This document shows positions 1 through 8,304 of a DNA stretch of 64,000 bases, one piece after another (the stretch's first letter is position 1; every line of letters begins with the position of its first letter). The notes under the pieces were generated by a model. The model searched no databases. It saw only the letters and a list, made by a program, of their open reading frames with translations, and had not been told where the DNA came from. Origin of the DNA: Paenibacillus xylanexedens (lineage in GTDB: Bacteria; Bacillota; Bacilli; Paenibacillales; Paenibacillaceae). The translations under genes and the position numbers were made by a program. Where the stretch lies: positions 1,674,001-1,738,000 of the forward strand of contig NZ_CP018620.1 of the NCBI RefSeq assembly GCF_001908275.1, written 5' to 3'.

Positions 1-1371
1 TACGCAACATTTGAGTCTAAGTATCAGCACAGGCAGTCAAACGGCGAACTAAAAAGCACTACTATTAAGCAAAGCCAACTAAAAAGTGGCTTTGCCTCCT
101 TAAACGCTGATAACCTCTCCTTGTTAGAGGACTTCGTAACGCTGTTCGATGAAAGAATCTTTGTCTACTATGCTGTCACAAGCAAAATCGAATACATAAT
201 TCATCAGCTATTTGAGGACTATGATAACAGCCTTTTTGTGGATATGGATGCAATGAAATATTCCATCACGAAGGCAATCGTCTTATATCAGCCAAGCAAA
301 ATTATGGCGGGGATGTATAATGATACAGGTGAACTTATTGGCTTATTGAAAGACTTCTTTATAGCCCAAATCGAAAAAGATAAGGCAAACGAAACTTTGA
401 AGCAAAAGGAAATCGAGCAATTCAGCCAAATTCTCTTGCTCTTGGGCGACGTATCCAGAATTAAAACAATTGACTGGAATTATGAGATTGCTTTTGTGGG
501 ATTTAGCAGATTTTTGGATGAAAAAGGAATTTGTGATTATTCAATTACTATAGATAAGGAAGGCGAAAATAGTAACACTGTAAAAGCTGCTGAACGAGTG
601 GGCTTGTGCTCAGTTTCCGAGGCAGACTCATTGACTTCCTGCGGAATTCGTATGGCTGATATGTTGGCGGGCATCATTTCAAAGTTGCTTAAAGCACTAA
701 ATAACGCAATGGAATATGCTTCGCCTCAAGAAATGATAAACAAGAAGATTCTCGATAAGAGATGGTTCATCCTCAATGAGCGACAACTTGCCCTTTACAA
801 GAAATTTCACCAAGTAGCAATTGAATTAAACAACGCATGGTATAAGGCTTTTGCTGGAGTATACTCCGATGATTTAATTGAGTTCATTGCTCTCTTAAGT
901 TTCATGAATCGCTTTAAATCGGTAGAAGATATAAAAAAAGATATTGATATACAAGGTGAATATTTCAATGCTTATTGTTGTGAGCATCTTGCTGATTATT
1001 TTGAACAGATGAGAAACGACAGACAAATACCGGCGTTGCCGATTGATGCTGTTACAGATAATGACTTATCTAATGATTTTGTAATAAATCGTCGAGGTGC
1101 AAAGGTTTATTTTGACATTGATAGGCAACCTTTGCTTGTAATAAAAAACGGACATCAAACTTTCGATGTATTATCAGTAGGCTTAAGTAAAGAGATGATC
1201 CCAGTAGTTACGATTGTAGAAGAGAATGAAGTAAAATGCTATCGAATTCCAAGAGAACTGTCTGAATGGGCGATGACTATTGTTGGCTTAGCAAATATGG
1301 GCGAGAAAGTGTTCCCATCTAAAGTTGTGTTTTCAAAGACGAAAGATGGATATGTTGCAGATATTTTATAA
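1..1371 (+). CDS. DUF3800-like hypothetical protein, 5' end outside window
   Basis: The reading frame is open to the first base, so the true start is upstream and the TTG at 121 is not needed as a start. The best clue to function is the stretch at about 555-710: an acidic ITID segment, then a Ser-rich turn followed by GIRMADMLAGII. This resembles the C-terminal part of DUF3800 proteins, which have an RNase H-like fold and often sit in defence or mobile loci. No catalytic activity can be proven from it. The C-terminal 150 residues are not recognised. The gene is A+T-rich and followed after 15 bp by another unknown gene on the same strand, so the two may form an operon. Family assignment is tentative. 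Confidence 0.6.
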   Translation, partial: YATFESKYQHRQSNGELKSTTIKQSQLKSGFASLNADNLSLLEDFVTLFDERIFVYYAVTSKIEYIIHQLFEDYDNSLFVDMDAMKYSITKAIVLYQPSKIMAGMYNDTGELIGLLKDFFIAQIEKDKANETLKQKEIEQFSQILLLLGDVSRIKTIDWNYEIAFVGFSRFLDEKGICDYSITIDKEGENSNTVKAAERVGLCSVSEADSLTSCGIRMADMLAGIISKLLKALNNAMEYASPQEMINKKILDKRWFILNERQLALYKKFHQVAIELNNAWYKAFAGVYSDDLIEFIALLSFMNRFKSVEDIKKDIDIQGEYFNAYCCEHLADYFEQMRNDRQIPALPIDAVTDNDLSNDFVINRRGAKVYFDIDRQPLLVIKNGHQTFDVLSVGLSKEMIPVVTIVEENEVKCYRIPRELSEWAMTIVGLANMGEKVFPSKVVFSKTKDGYVADIL

Positions 1372-1386
1372 TAACTCAGTTAAACA

Positions 1387-2637
1387 GTGATTAAACCATA
1401 TATTTTTGTGAAATTCATCATGATAATTAATTCAAAAGTTGGGGCGGGTGATTATTTGTTATCATTGGATTTATTTGACTATTCATCATTAACAGATATT
1501 GAAATAAAGGCAACTAAACACGTTAATAAAAACGTAGAATGCATAATCAGAGTACTCTTAGATTTGCTGGAAGATAACAATGATTTTACACCGGAGGATT
1601 TTTTACCTTATAACAATTTGAGAATAGATAATGATGTATGGAGTAAGATGGTTTATGATCTATACGATATTATCCGTTCTGATGTAATAAGAGAGTATGT
1701 AAAACCAAAATATGAATTTCTGCTTTATGTTATACTTCAGTGGTGGGATGACTGTACTGACGATTCTGAAGACCTCCTTGCAAATAAAATAGATGATAAT
1801 TTGGCTGCAGAAATTAAAAAGACGTATACTTCAGAAGATGGTGGAAATTGTGTTATAAATGCAATTACTGATTTTGAAGAGTATTATTATATTCTTTTTG
1901 CGGATCATGACTTTTTACCCGATAGCTTAGAAAGATTGCTAATAATATATATAAGAAGTCCAGAACGGTTTACAATCCTATTTCCCGATGTAGACTTGAA
2001 TGAATATCAGGACCTCATGCCTAAAGATTTACGAGAACGATTTGAAGAATTGAAAGGAAATCTGAGTGAGCCCATAAAAATCATTAAGAAGGAAGTGTGC
2101 GAGGACACTCTTTTACAAGATTTAATTTTCTGTTGTGAAAAATTACAGGCGAGCTTCTCACATAAAGATTCACCTGAGAACCATCGCAATGACTATATTC
2201 GTGATTTACTTGATGCTATGGGATATTCGGGCAACAGAGACCAAACTAGATTAGGGACATCAAGTGCAGGTAAGGAAGCAGGAGAAGTTGACATCTTAGT
2301 CAGAAAAGACAACCGTCCTTTTTCAATAATAGAAGCCTTAAATTTATCAAGTGTTAAAAAGTCAAACATATCTTTACACATCGACAAGATATATCGGTAT
2401 GATACATTAGGCTATATATGCAATTTTATTGTTTCATATGTTAAAGTGACAGATTTTCTATCGTTTTGGAATAGATATGTAAGTTTTGTTCAAACATATA
2501 GTTATCCGTTCGAATTAGTGAAATTTGAAATACCGAAATACAATCAACATCCCGAATTAAGGTTCGCAGTAGCCGAATTAATGCGTAACAACGTGGCTAC
2601 AAAACTTTATCACATAGTTGTGCACATTCCAAGTTAA
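1387..2637 (+). CDS. Hypothetical protein with possible PD-(D/E)XK nuclease-like C-terminus
   Basis: This encodes about 416 residues from the GTG at 1387. No good ribosome site precedes that codon; ATG 1420 or TTG 1456 (after a GGGCGGGTGA stretch) are alternative starts. The N-terminal two thirds is helical-looking and unrecognised. Near residues 295-320 there is GEVDILVRKDNRPFSIIEAL, the spacing of an Asp followed by a strand with Glu seen in restriction-endonuclease-fold nucleases, although the usual final Lys of ExK is replaced by Leu. It could therefore be an inactive or variant nuclease. It follows the DUF3800-like gene closely, suggesting a two-gene unit. Function is not established. 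Confidence 0.6.
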   Translation: MIKPYIFVKFIMIINSKVGAGDYLLSLDLFDYSSLTDIEIKATKHVNKNVECIIRVLLDLLEDNNDFTPEDFLPYNNLRIDNDVWSKMVYDLYDIIRSDVIREYVKPKYEFLLYVILQWWDDCTDDSEDLLANKIDDNLAAEIKKTYTSEDGGNCVINAITDFEEYYYILFADHDFLPDSLERLLIIYIRSPERFTILFPDVDLNEYQDLMPKDLRERFEELKGNLSEPIKIIKKEVCEDTLLQDLIFCCEKLQASFSHKDSPENHRNDYIRDLLDAMGYSGNRDQTRLGTSSAGKEAGEVDILVRKDNRPFSIIEALNLSSVKKSNISLHIDKIYRYDTLGYICNFIVSYVKVTDFLSFWNRYVSFVQTYSYPFELVKFEIPKYNQHPELRFAVAELMRNNVATKLYHIVVHIPS

Positions 2638-2857
2638 TACGAATGTTTTCGAATTGTAGAACTATGAAACCTTGTAGATTGGCTTAATGACAAGGCTCTC
2701 AAATATATTAGCTGTTTTCCCTAGTTATTTGTTTGAAGAACTTTATAAAAGGTAAACACCACTACATCAATTTGTCTGCAACTGCTACACAAGCCATGCG
2801 GAGGTCGTAATAGGAATAAGTATTTCTATCTTGATGATTCTATAGATTATTTAAAGC

Positions 2858-2893
2858 AAGGAGCGTATTATATATTCATACGCTTCTTTTTTT
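2858..2893 (+). terminator. Rho-independent terminator
   Basis: The arms GAGCGTAT and ATACGCTTC flank a short A/T loop and are followed by seven or more T residues. It lies downstream of the nuclease-like gene. Confidence 0.7.
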
Positions 2894-2911
2894 GGAAATA
2901 AATCCATTAAA

Positions 2912-2940
2912 TTGGACATTGTTCGGATTCTTGATATGAT
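2912..2940 (+). promoter_or_regulatory. Sigma-A-type promoter for the PIN-like gene
   Basis: TTGGAC and TATGAT are separated by 17 bp, and the -10 box ends 32 bp before the ATG at 2973. An AGGAGATG ribosome site lies in between. Confidence 0.55.
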
Positions 2941-2972
2941 CAAAAACGCTATCCTACATAGGAGATGAAAGC

Positions 2973-4394
2973 ATGAATTATAATGAAAGTGAGATATGGA
3001 ACGAATCAGTTTTAGTTTTTGATAGTTCTAGTATTTTAAGATTATACGAATGGTATTTTAATAAGTCCTTAGAACTTAAAGATATTTTTGATTGTAAGAC
3101 ACAAAGTATAGTTCTCTTAGAGCAAGTGAAAAAAGAAACCACACGAGTTTTTGAAGAACGAATTGAATTAAAGAAGGATAAGTATTTGGAAGCAACAAAT
3201 TTTTTCGTAAATCATTCTAATAAAGAGAAGGCTCTAAGAACACTAAAAAAGCAAAGTGATGGATATAAATATTCAGAAGCTTTTCTTGCCTTATTGCAAG
3301 GTTATTTGGAAGGAACTATAAAGAATGAAGAAATTATAAAGTACATTAATATAACCGATCATCAGAACAATTTACTTATTGAAGAAAATAAATTGTCCCT
3401 TTTGTTTAAAGAGTTCTTTTCCAGTGAGTACCTCACAAAGCTTTTACAAGAGGATATAGAAGAAAAATACAATCATGATAAGGATAAAGGACTACCTGGA
3501 TATAAAGATAAAGCAAAAGGCGAAAACAAGATGGGCGATTATATTATATTGAATCAACTGGTTGAAATCGCTAATGAAAACGAGTGTGTCATCACCTTTA
3601 TAACTGCTGATGTAAAACCTGACTGGTTTCCATTTAATCAAAGGACAAACCAACGTGAATTAAACCCATCTGTTATTGAGTGGTTTAGTAAGGAGATTTC
3701 AAAAAAATCACAAGTAAATGTTATTACTTTGGTCGATTTGCTGAAAATAGCTCAAAAGTATATTAGTGACGACATTACCAGTTTAGTTGATGAAACTATT
3801 ATTTATAGTTTGGTAGAGGAGAAGTATGGAGAATGGTATCCTGAAGATTTAATGGATAAAGTAACCGAATATATTGAGGAGAATAGTGATATACAACTGG
3901 AAATAGAGAGTGCTGTTGATAGTTGTTTGGACTATCTCCAATTTGGTGAGAATGAGGATTACAGTTTAGATAGTATTGATTATATAATTGATGGAGACGA
4001 GGTCATTGTAAAGCTTCATATAAACTTTTATTTATCTTTAGATGCATCTGCTCATGCTGGTGGTGAAACTATGGAGTTGGGAAGCCCTTCTTGTCACTTT
4101 GCAGGCATCATTAGTGGAGCCATTCCGCTTGAATGGAAGTCAAAGCAAACTGGAGCAATTTCTATTGATTCCCAACTAGAGGAGATTGAGATCGAATCTA
4201 TTTCGCTTTTAAGTGTTACTTCACTATATCCTGATGATGAAGATGATCATGATGAACCAGATGATTATTATGAGCAAGACGAATATGATGAACCAGATAA
4301 TTATTATGAACCAGAAGAATTTGACGAGCCGGAGGAAAATACCGAACCAGATGACTATTACGAACTGGAAGATTACGATGATTCGGATGATTAA
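2973..4394 (+). CDS. PIN-like domain protein with acidic repetitive C-terminal tail
   Basis: The 473-residue protein starts at ATG 2973, preceded by AGGAGATG. The N-terminus has VLVFDSSSILRLYEW, the first acidic strand motif of PIN-like nuclease domains of the DUF4935/PIN_8 type. Further acidic positions (MGDYIILNQ and FITADVKPDW near residues 188-215) fit the later metal-binding strands of the same fold. The known role of such domains is metal-dependent RNA cleavage. The last ~55 residues are almost entirely Asp, Glu, Tyr and Pro, built from imperfect DEPDDYYE-like repeats. Such a tail could mimic nucleic acid or mediate binding, but that is inference. It has its own promoter and is followed by two terminators, so it is probably monocistronic. 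Confidence 0.7.
   Translation: MNYNESEIWNESVLVFDSSSILRLYEWYFNKSLELKDIFDCKTQSIVLLEQVKKETTRVFEERIELKKDKYLEATNFFVNHSNKEKALRTLKKQSDGYKYSEAFLALLQGYLEGTIKNEEIIKYINITDHQNNLLIEENKLSLLFKEFFSSEYLTKLLQEDIEEKYNHDKDKGLPGYKDKAKGENKMGDYIILNQLVEIANENECVITFITADVKPDWFPFNQRTNQRELNPSVIEWFSKEISKKSQVNVITLVDLLKIAQKYISDDITSLVDETIIYSLVEEKYGEWYPEDLMDKVTEYIEENSDIQLEIESAVDSCLDYLQFGENEDYSLDSIDYIIDGDEVIVKLHINFYLSLDASAHAGGETMELGSPSCHFAGIISGAIPLEWKSKQTGAISIDSQLEEIEIESISLLSVTSLYPDDEDDHDEPDDYYEQDEYDEPDNYYEPEEFDEPEENTEPDDYYELEDYDDSDD
4231..4391 (+). repeat. Coding low-complexity repeat (Asp/Glu/Pro/Tyr tail)
   Basis: Imperfect repeats of roughly 24-33 bp encode variations of DEPDDYYE in the end of the PIN-like gene. Such tracts can vary in copy number between strains. 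Confidence 0.7.
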
Positions 4395-4448
4395 TATGAA
4401 CTGGAAAGCGTAATTGACTTGTTCAATGATTTTATTAAAGATACTCAA

Positions 4449-4478
4449 GAGAGCATCCTTCGCCGGATGCTCTCTTTT
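4449..4478 (+). terminator. Rho-independent terminator
   Basis: GAGAGCATCC and GGATGCTCTC form a perfect 10-bp stem with loop TTCGCC, followed by TTTT. It closes the PIN-like gene unit. Confidence 0.8.
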
Positions 4479-4494
4479 CATATAGATATCCTTT

Positions 4495-4535
4495 AAAAGC
4501 CGATTGCCCTGAAATTCAGCGCAGTCGGCTTTTTT
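4495..4535 (+). terminator. Second terminator-like hairpin before parA
   Basis: AAAAGCCGA pairs with TCGGCTTTT, continuing into a T run. It sits directly upstream of the parA ribosome site and could insulate or attenuate parA. Confidence 0.6.
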
Positions 4536-4556
4536 ACGTTGAAGGGAGGAAATGAG

Positions 4557-5384
4557 ATGACAAAGGTAATCGCCCTGGCTAATCAAAAGGGCGGTGTGGG
4601 CAAAACAACAACGGCTGTAAATTTAGGAATTGGCTTAATTAAGGAAGGCAAAAGGGTACTTCTAGTGGATGCGGATGCGCAAGGGAATTTGACAGATTCC
4701 TTGGGCTACCGGGAACCAGACAGCATTCCTGTTTCGTTAGCTACTTTGCTTATCAAAACGATGATGGAGGAGTCCTTCGATTCACAAGAAGGAATTTTGC
4801 AGCATCAGGAAGGTGTCGCACTCATGCCAGGCAATATTGAGTTATCAGCGGTTGAGGTTTCTCTTGTAAACACGATGAGCCGTGAAACGATTCTGCGCTC
4901 ATATATAGATCAGGTAAAGTCAAATTATGATTATGTTCTTATTGATTGCATGCCAAGCCTGGGGATGCTGACAATTAATGCCTTGGCAGCAGCAGATAGT
5001 GTCATTATTCCGGTACAGGCGCATTATTTGCCAGCAAAGGGAATGGCTCAGCTTTTGCAAACCATTGCCCGTGTACGCCGTCAAATTAATCCGAAACTGG
5101 CGGTGGATGGCGTGCTGCTTACGATGGTAGACAGCCGCACTAACTTTGCCAAGGATATTGCTCATGTGCTTCGGCATGAGTATGGGGACAAGCTGCGCGT
5201 CTTTCAGGATGAAATTCCCTTGTCCATCCGCGCGGCGGAAACGAGTGCCAAGGGAAAGAGCATCTACGCGCATGATCCAAATGGTCAGGCTGCGAAGGCT
5301 TATATGGCTTTTACGAAGGAGGTGCAGCGTATTGGCAGCGAAAGACGACAGACGCGCCAGCATCAAGCTGAGCACGGTCGATGA
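4557..5384 (+). CDS. parA: ParA/Soj-family partition ATPase
   Basis: The 275-residue protein is a deviant-Walker ATPase. The N-terminus carries ALANQKGGVGKTTTAVNLG, then LLVDADAQGNLT (switch I/A') and YVLIDCMPSLGMLTINAL (Walker B). These proteins segregate plasmids and integrative elements together with ParB. The ATG at 4557 is chosen because GGGAGG precedes it by 8 bases; an in-frame TTG at 4539 would lie upstream of that site. parB follows in another frame with a 53-bp overlap. In Bacillota, this pair is common near one end of integrative conjugative elements, which fits the serine recombinase at 30.9 kb. Confidence 0.93.
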   Translation: MTKVIALANQKGGVGKTTTAVNLGIGLIKEGKRVLLVDADAQGNLTDSLGYREPDSIPVSLATLLIKTMMEESFDSQEGILQHQEGVALMPGNIELSAVEVSLVNTMSRETILRSYIDQVKSNYDYVLIDCMPSLGMLTINALAAADSVIIPVQAHYLPAKGMAQLLQTIARVRRQINPKLAVDGVLLTMVDSRTNFAKDIAHVLRHEYGDKLRVFQDEIPLSIRAAETSAKGKSIYAHDPNGQAAKAYMAFTKEVQRIGSERRQTRQHQAEHGR

Positions 5385-6276
5385 TTTATTCTCGACAGAT
5401 GAAAGCCGTGCTGATGCGCAACGGGAAAAAGTAATGGACATTCCACTTGCTGAAATCAGTGAGTTTCCCGGCCATCCCTTCAAGGTCAAGGCAGATGAAG
5501 CTATGCTGGAAATGGCAGATAGTGTGAAGCAATATGGAGTTCTTGTTCCAGGATTGGTACGTCAGAAGCCAGACGGCAGCTATGAGATGGTTGCGGGGCA
5601 TCGGCGAAAAAAAGCCAGTGAGCTTGCGGGTGTAGAAACAATGCCGTGTATTGTAAGAGAACTGGACGACGACCAGGCAACAATCATAATGGTCGATAGC
5701 AATTTGCAAAGAGAGAACATTTCAGCGAGTGAGAAGGCCTTTGCTTATAGAATGAAACTGGAAGCGATGAAAAGGCAGGGTCAGCGAACGGATTTAACTT
5801 CCGCCCAAGTTGGGCGGAAGTTGGATGGGCGAGAATCAAGAGAAATACTTGCTGAACAAGTCGGAGAAAGTCGAAACCAAATTTCCCGTTACATCCGCCT
5901 AACCGAGCTCACCCCAACCATTCTTGAAATGGTGGATGAGAAGCAAATTGCCTTTAATCCAGCAGTAGAGCTATCTTACTTGTCCGAAAAAGAGCAGAAG
6001 GATCTCTACGAAACAATGCAGTCTGAGGATTGTACACCATCATTGGCACAGGGGCAGCGTATGAAGAAGCTAAGCCAGGATGGGCGACTGAATATGGATG
6101 TTATTTTCTCTATTCTTACGGAGGAGAAGCCAAATCAGAAGGAAAAGCTGCATATCCAGCGTGAAAGAATTGACCGTTTCTTCCCAAGGGAGTTCACTGA
6201 AAAGCAGAAGGAAGACCTCATTGTGCAGCTACTGGAGGGCTGGTATCGAAAGCGGCAGCGAGAACATGAGCGCTAA
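5332..6276 (+). CDS. parB: ParB/Spo0J-like partition protein
   Basis: The protein is 314 residues long. It has the ParB N-terminal nuclease/CTPase-fold signature, with PLAEISEFPGHPFKV, the MVAGHRRKKASEL box and MVDSNLQRENI, followed by a helix-turn-helix region (LAEQVGESRNQISRYIRL). It should bind parS-like sites and work with ParA. The TTG at 5332 is taken as start because AAGGAGG lies 9 bases upstream, inside the end of parA; a longer frame exists upstream but has no ribosome site and is basic junk-like sequence. The C-terminal ~80 residues are charged and resemble ParB proteins of Clostridia-type mobile elements rather than chromosomal Spo0J. Confidence 0.9.
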   Translation: MAAKDDRRASIKLSTVDDLFSTDESRADAQREKVMDIPLAEISEFPGHPFKVKADEAMLEMADSVKQYGVLVPGLVRQKPDGSYEMVAGHRRKKASELAGVETMPCIVRELDDDQATIIMVDSNLQRENISASEKAFAYRMKLEAMKRQGQRTDLTSAQVGRKLDGRESREILAEQVGESRNQISRYIRLTELTPTILEMVDEKQIAFNPAVELSYLSEKEQKDLYETMQSEDCTPSLAQGQRMKKLSQDGRLNMDVIFSILTEEKPNQKEKLHIQRERIDRFFPREFTEKQKEDLIVQLLEGWYRKRQREHER

Positions 6277-6374
6277 TTCTCCAATATACAATAAAACCGA
6301 ATAGAATAACCGGCTCTCCTGTAAATGGAGAGTTTTTGTAATGCCATTTTTCAGAGAGAGGAGGTGAGAGGAAA

Positions 6375-6543
6375 ATGGATTTTACTAAGGGGGAAGCGAC
6401 GTGCCTATGAACGCTTAATGAAGGAAAAGCCTGGCTTTGGTCGCCATAAGAAAGAGGATGAAGAGGGAAGTCAGCGTCCTTGCATCTCAGATCGTAAGCA
6501 ACGGACAGGGGAACAAGAAAAGCAGGGAAAAGAGGATGCTTAA
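6375..6543 (+). pseudogene. Small element gene, apparently frameshifted
   Basis: A near-perfect AGGAGGTG site (6359-6366) points to the ATG at 6375, which reads MDFTKGEATCL and stops after 11 codons. In the neighbouring frame, RAYERLMKEKPGFGRHKKED continues for about 45 codons, but it has no start of its own. Shifting frame at about 6399-6403 joins the two into one plausible small basic protein, so I read this as a 1- or 2-base frameshift in a conserved small element gene. The stop at 6541-6543 overlaps the next ATG (TAATG), as expected for a translationally coupled gene. Programmed frameshifting is possible but less likely. Confidence 0.5.
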
Positions 6544-7019
6544 TGGAGCAGGAGAAACGGATGGTAAAGGGATATGAGGTCGTTCAAGCCATTGAAATTG
6601 GCAAGGTTGAAGTGATTCTTGCTGTAGACGAGCAGCAGGACAAGCCCTATTTGGTTTGTTATTGCACGCGGCAAAATCCGCTCAGCATGGAGCAATATTA
6701 TGGTGCGGAACAGGGAACCGATTATTTAAAGGCTATGCAGGATTTTACGGAGCGGATTCAGGATGAGGTAGCTTCCTTGCAGCAGGAGCGGGCCGAGCTT
6801 CCGCTGGATATGCCTGTGTTAACGGCGAATGAATGTCATGCACTTACCAGTGAAGCCCATCTTGAAAATGAATTGCTGGCTATTCGCCCTGAACGACTGC
6901 GCCCTGAATATCGGGCTGCCCATCACCAGCTTGTCGTGGCTATAGGCGCCTTTGGGATGACCCCTCACTCCAATGGAAGAGCAACCATTACATCTCAGAA
7001 ATTGATTATAACCATTTAA
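6543..7019 (+). pseudogene. Integrative-element accessory protein, 3'-truncated
   Basis: From ATG 6543 the frame encodes MEQEKRMVKGYEVVQAIEIG and continues for 158 codons. This type of small acidic protein is found next to parAB in Clostridia-type integrative elements. The C-terminal region RPEYRAAHHQLVVAIGAFGM looks like the start of a conserved Gly-rich end. After ATG-like position ~6985 the sequence turns abruptly A+T-rich, and the frame ends with TITSQKLIITI, which does not look like the family. I infer that the gene was cut at about 6980-6990 by a deletion or insertion. Downstream sequence belongs to another gene in a different frame. Confidence 0.55.
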
Positions 7020-7396
7020 AAATCCAGAACAGTCTTTATGAAATATACAATCAGCAAATAAATAAACATAAAGAATTTTTGAGAGATTATAAAAATATCG
7101 AGAAACTATTTGAGTGCGAAATTACTATTCCTCCTAAAATTACATATTTAGCAATTGATAAAAGAAATCAATTATATTTAGGGGAAGAAAAAATGATGTC
7201 TGTGTACATGTTGGCTGCACTATTGAGATCATACTTAATAAGCAATTCTATTCACCTCCAAAAAGTGATTGAGGAAATTCAATCCTTACAGACAAAAGTT
7301 GAATATTTTCATAGTGAAAGTGAAAACGTAATCCAACTAGATGAACTAACTATTCTAAGTGATCAAATCAGTTCAGATGATTATTTTAAATTATGA
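6983..7396 (+). pseudogene. 3' fragment of an unidentified gene
   Basis: In frame 2 the coding-like sequence is open from the junction at about 6983 through 7396, without a start codon or ribosome site at its beginning. It reads NHYISEIDYNHLKIQNSLYE and continues into an A+T-rich helical protein of about 135 residues. The TTG at 7079 is a poor start because the coding look begins earlier. I interpret it as the tail of a gene whose 5' part was lost when it was joined to the truncated element gene. The product is unrecognised. Confidence 0.45.
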
Positions 7397-7428
7397 GGAT
7401 TTCTAACGTATGGAATGAATGTAAAAGC

Positions 7429-7480
7429 AAAGCGGCAGCATATCAAAGCTCTATTAAGAGTTTGGTGCTGCCGCTTTTTT
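7429..7480 (+). terminator. Rho-independent terminator
   Basis: AAAGCGGCAGCA pairs with TGCTGCCGCTTT across a 25-base loop, followed by a T run. It lies 30 bp after the fragment ending at 7396. Confidence 0.65.
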
Positions 7481-7503
7481 ATTCTCAAATTATTTGAGAG
7501 AAG

Positions 7504-7594
7504 GGTCCGATTTGACCTAAAAATGAAACCGATGGTAGAGGAGCTCACCCTCGCTTGTTCTTTGACAATAACAAATTCTCTCATCCGGACTTCA
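7504..7594. repeat. Diverged IS-end-like repeat, left copy
   Basis: The segment begins GGTCCGATTTGACCTA and ends with CCGGACTTCA. It is clearly related in order and content to 30223-30305, which begins GGTCCGATTTTAACTAG; both share AAAATGAAA, GTAGAGG and CTTGTTC blocks. I read both as remains of ends of related insertion sequences. The two copies bracket the defence island. The element family is not identified. Confidence 0.4.
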
Positions 7595-7611
7595 CAGATT
7601 GTAGCTATTAC

Positions 7612-7824
7612 TTAAGCTTTGTCACTATTGTTGACGTCATTCTCGGAAGAGTCCACTTGTTCTTGGTTAAGGGAACTGTGCTCTTGATGAGTTTTGCGGA
7701 ATTGACGGTACACTACATATAATTCGAAGTATCTTATCAACTCGTCCACCAAATTATCATGAACTTTATGAAGTGTATCTATGTTATTTAATAACCAATG
7801 AATGATATCGAAAAGTATATTCAT
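7612..7824 (-). CDS. Small hypothetical protein
   Basis: The 70-residue frame starts with MNILFDIIHWLLNNIDTLHK. The ATG whose first base is 7824 is chosen because GGAAAGGAAGG lies at a normal distance; an earlier ATG at 7830 is too close to it. The N-terminal half is helical and the C-terminal 25 residues are polar (Gln/Ser/Glu/Asn). No family is recognised. It is the only minus-strand frame in this A+T-rich stretch with a good ribosome site. It might belong to the element or be an orphan. Confidence 0.45.
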   Translation of the reverse strand: MNILFDIIHWLLNNIDTLHKVHDNLVDELIRYFELYVVYRQFRKTHQEHSSLNQEQVDSSENDVNNSDKA

Positions 7825-8091
7825 TTGCATATCCTTCCTTTCCTAAGGTGATTTGGGTCTTCATATTGAACCTTCTGAAGATAAATGGCAGAGATTTGCT
7901 CTTTCACTATCCAAGGACAGAACCTGTCAGCTTGAGTAACGAAATTAGAGATAGCGAAGATTTCAAAGCGGTAGTCGATTGCAAATATTTAGTTGTAGTT
8001 CACACAACTGGACTGCCCTGCAGGTGGCCGTTCTGTGAAAGTTTCAATTTATGTACTAATAGTAATTCAGCCATAATCGTCCTAACAGGAG

Positions 8092-8206
8092 GTCGGACTT
8101 CATGTTATTGAACAAAATTGAGCCCTTACAAATAAACAAAATACTGTTTATTTGCAAGGGCTCTCTGATAATGCTTGAAAAGAAACACGAAGTCGGACTT
8201 CATGTT
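8092..8206. repeat. Direct repeats spaced 100 bp, enclosing a hairpin
   Basis: GTCGGACTTCATGTT occurs at 8092-8106 and again at 8192-8206, each followed by a T-rich stretch and AAAATT. A shorter match, CCGGACTTCA, ends the IS-like repeat near 7594. Sequences ending GTCGGACTTCA resemble right ends of IS3-type elements, but no left end or transposase is present. Confidence 0.5.
8120..8163. terminator. Long hairpin between the direct repeats
   Basis: Two 19-base arms (GAGCCCTTACAAATAAACA and its near-perfect complement, one mismatch) are separated by six bases. It may act as a terminator or be part of a small mobile remnant; no clear T-tract follows. Confidence 0.5.
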
Positions 8207-8266
8207 TTCTCAAAATTATTTTATTGTAGCGTATGAAACAATAAAATAAGAAGATATAATGATTCT

Positions 8267-8298
8267 TTTATTTTTGGTATTAACATACCAAAAATAAA
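8267..8298. promoter_or_regulatory. Palindromic operator candidate
   Basis: TTTATTTTTGGTAT at 8267-8280 is followed, after TAAC, by its exact complement at 8285-8298. It ends 6 bp upstream of the -35 box of the restriction operon, a typical place for a regulator site. No C-protein gene is adjacent; the HTH protein at 18.2 kb is the only local candidate regulator. Confidence 0.5.
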
Positions 8299-8304
8299 TA
8301 TTGG

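Larger units (their letters stand above)
2638..2972. other. Intergenic stretch with terminator and promoter
   Basis: No convincing gene was found in these 335 bp. The stretch holds a hairpin with a T-tract at about 2858-2891, the likely end of the upstream unit, followed by a good sigma-A-type promoter at 2912-2940 for the PIN-like gene. Confidence 0.6.

Noticed and set aside
5146..5331. N-terminal extension of ParB.
   Set aside because: It is arginine-rich antisense-like sequence inside parA, while a perfect ribosome site supports TTG 5332.
7848..8111. Plus-strand frame of 87 codons before the restriction operon.
   Set aside because: No ribosome site, coding look changes frame inside it, and it ends in the repeat; better explained as decayed sequence.
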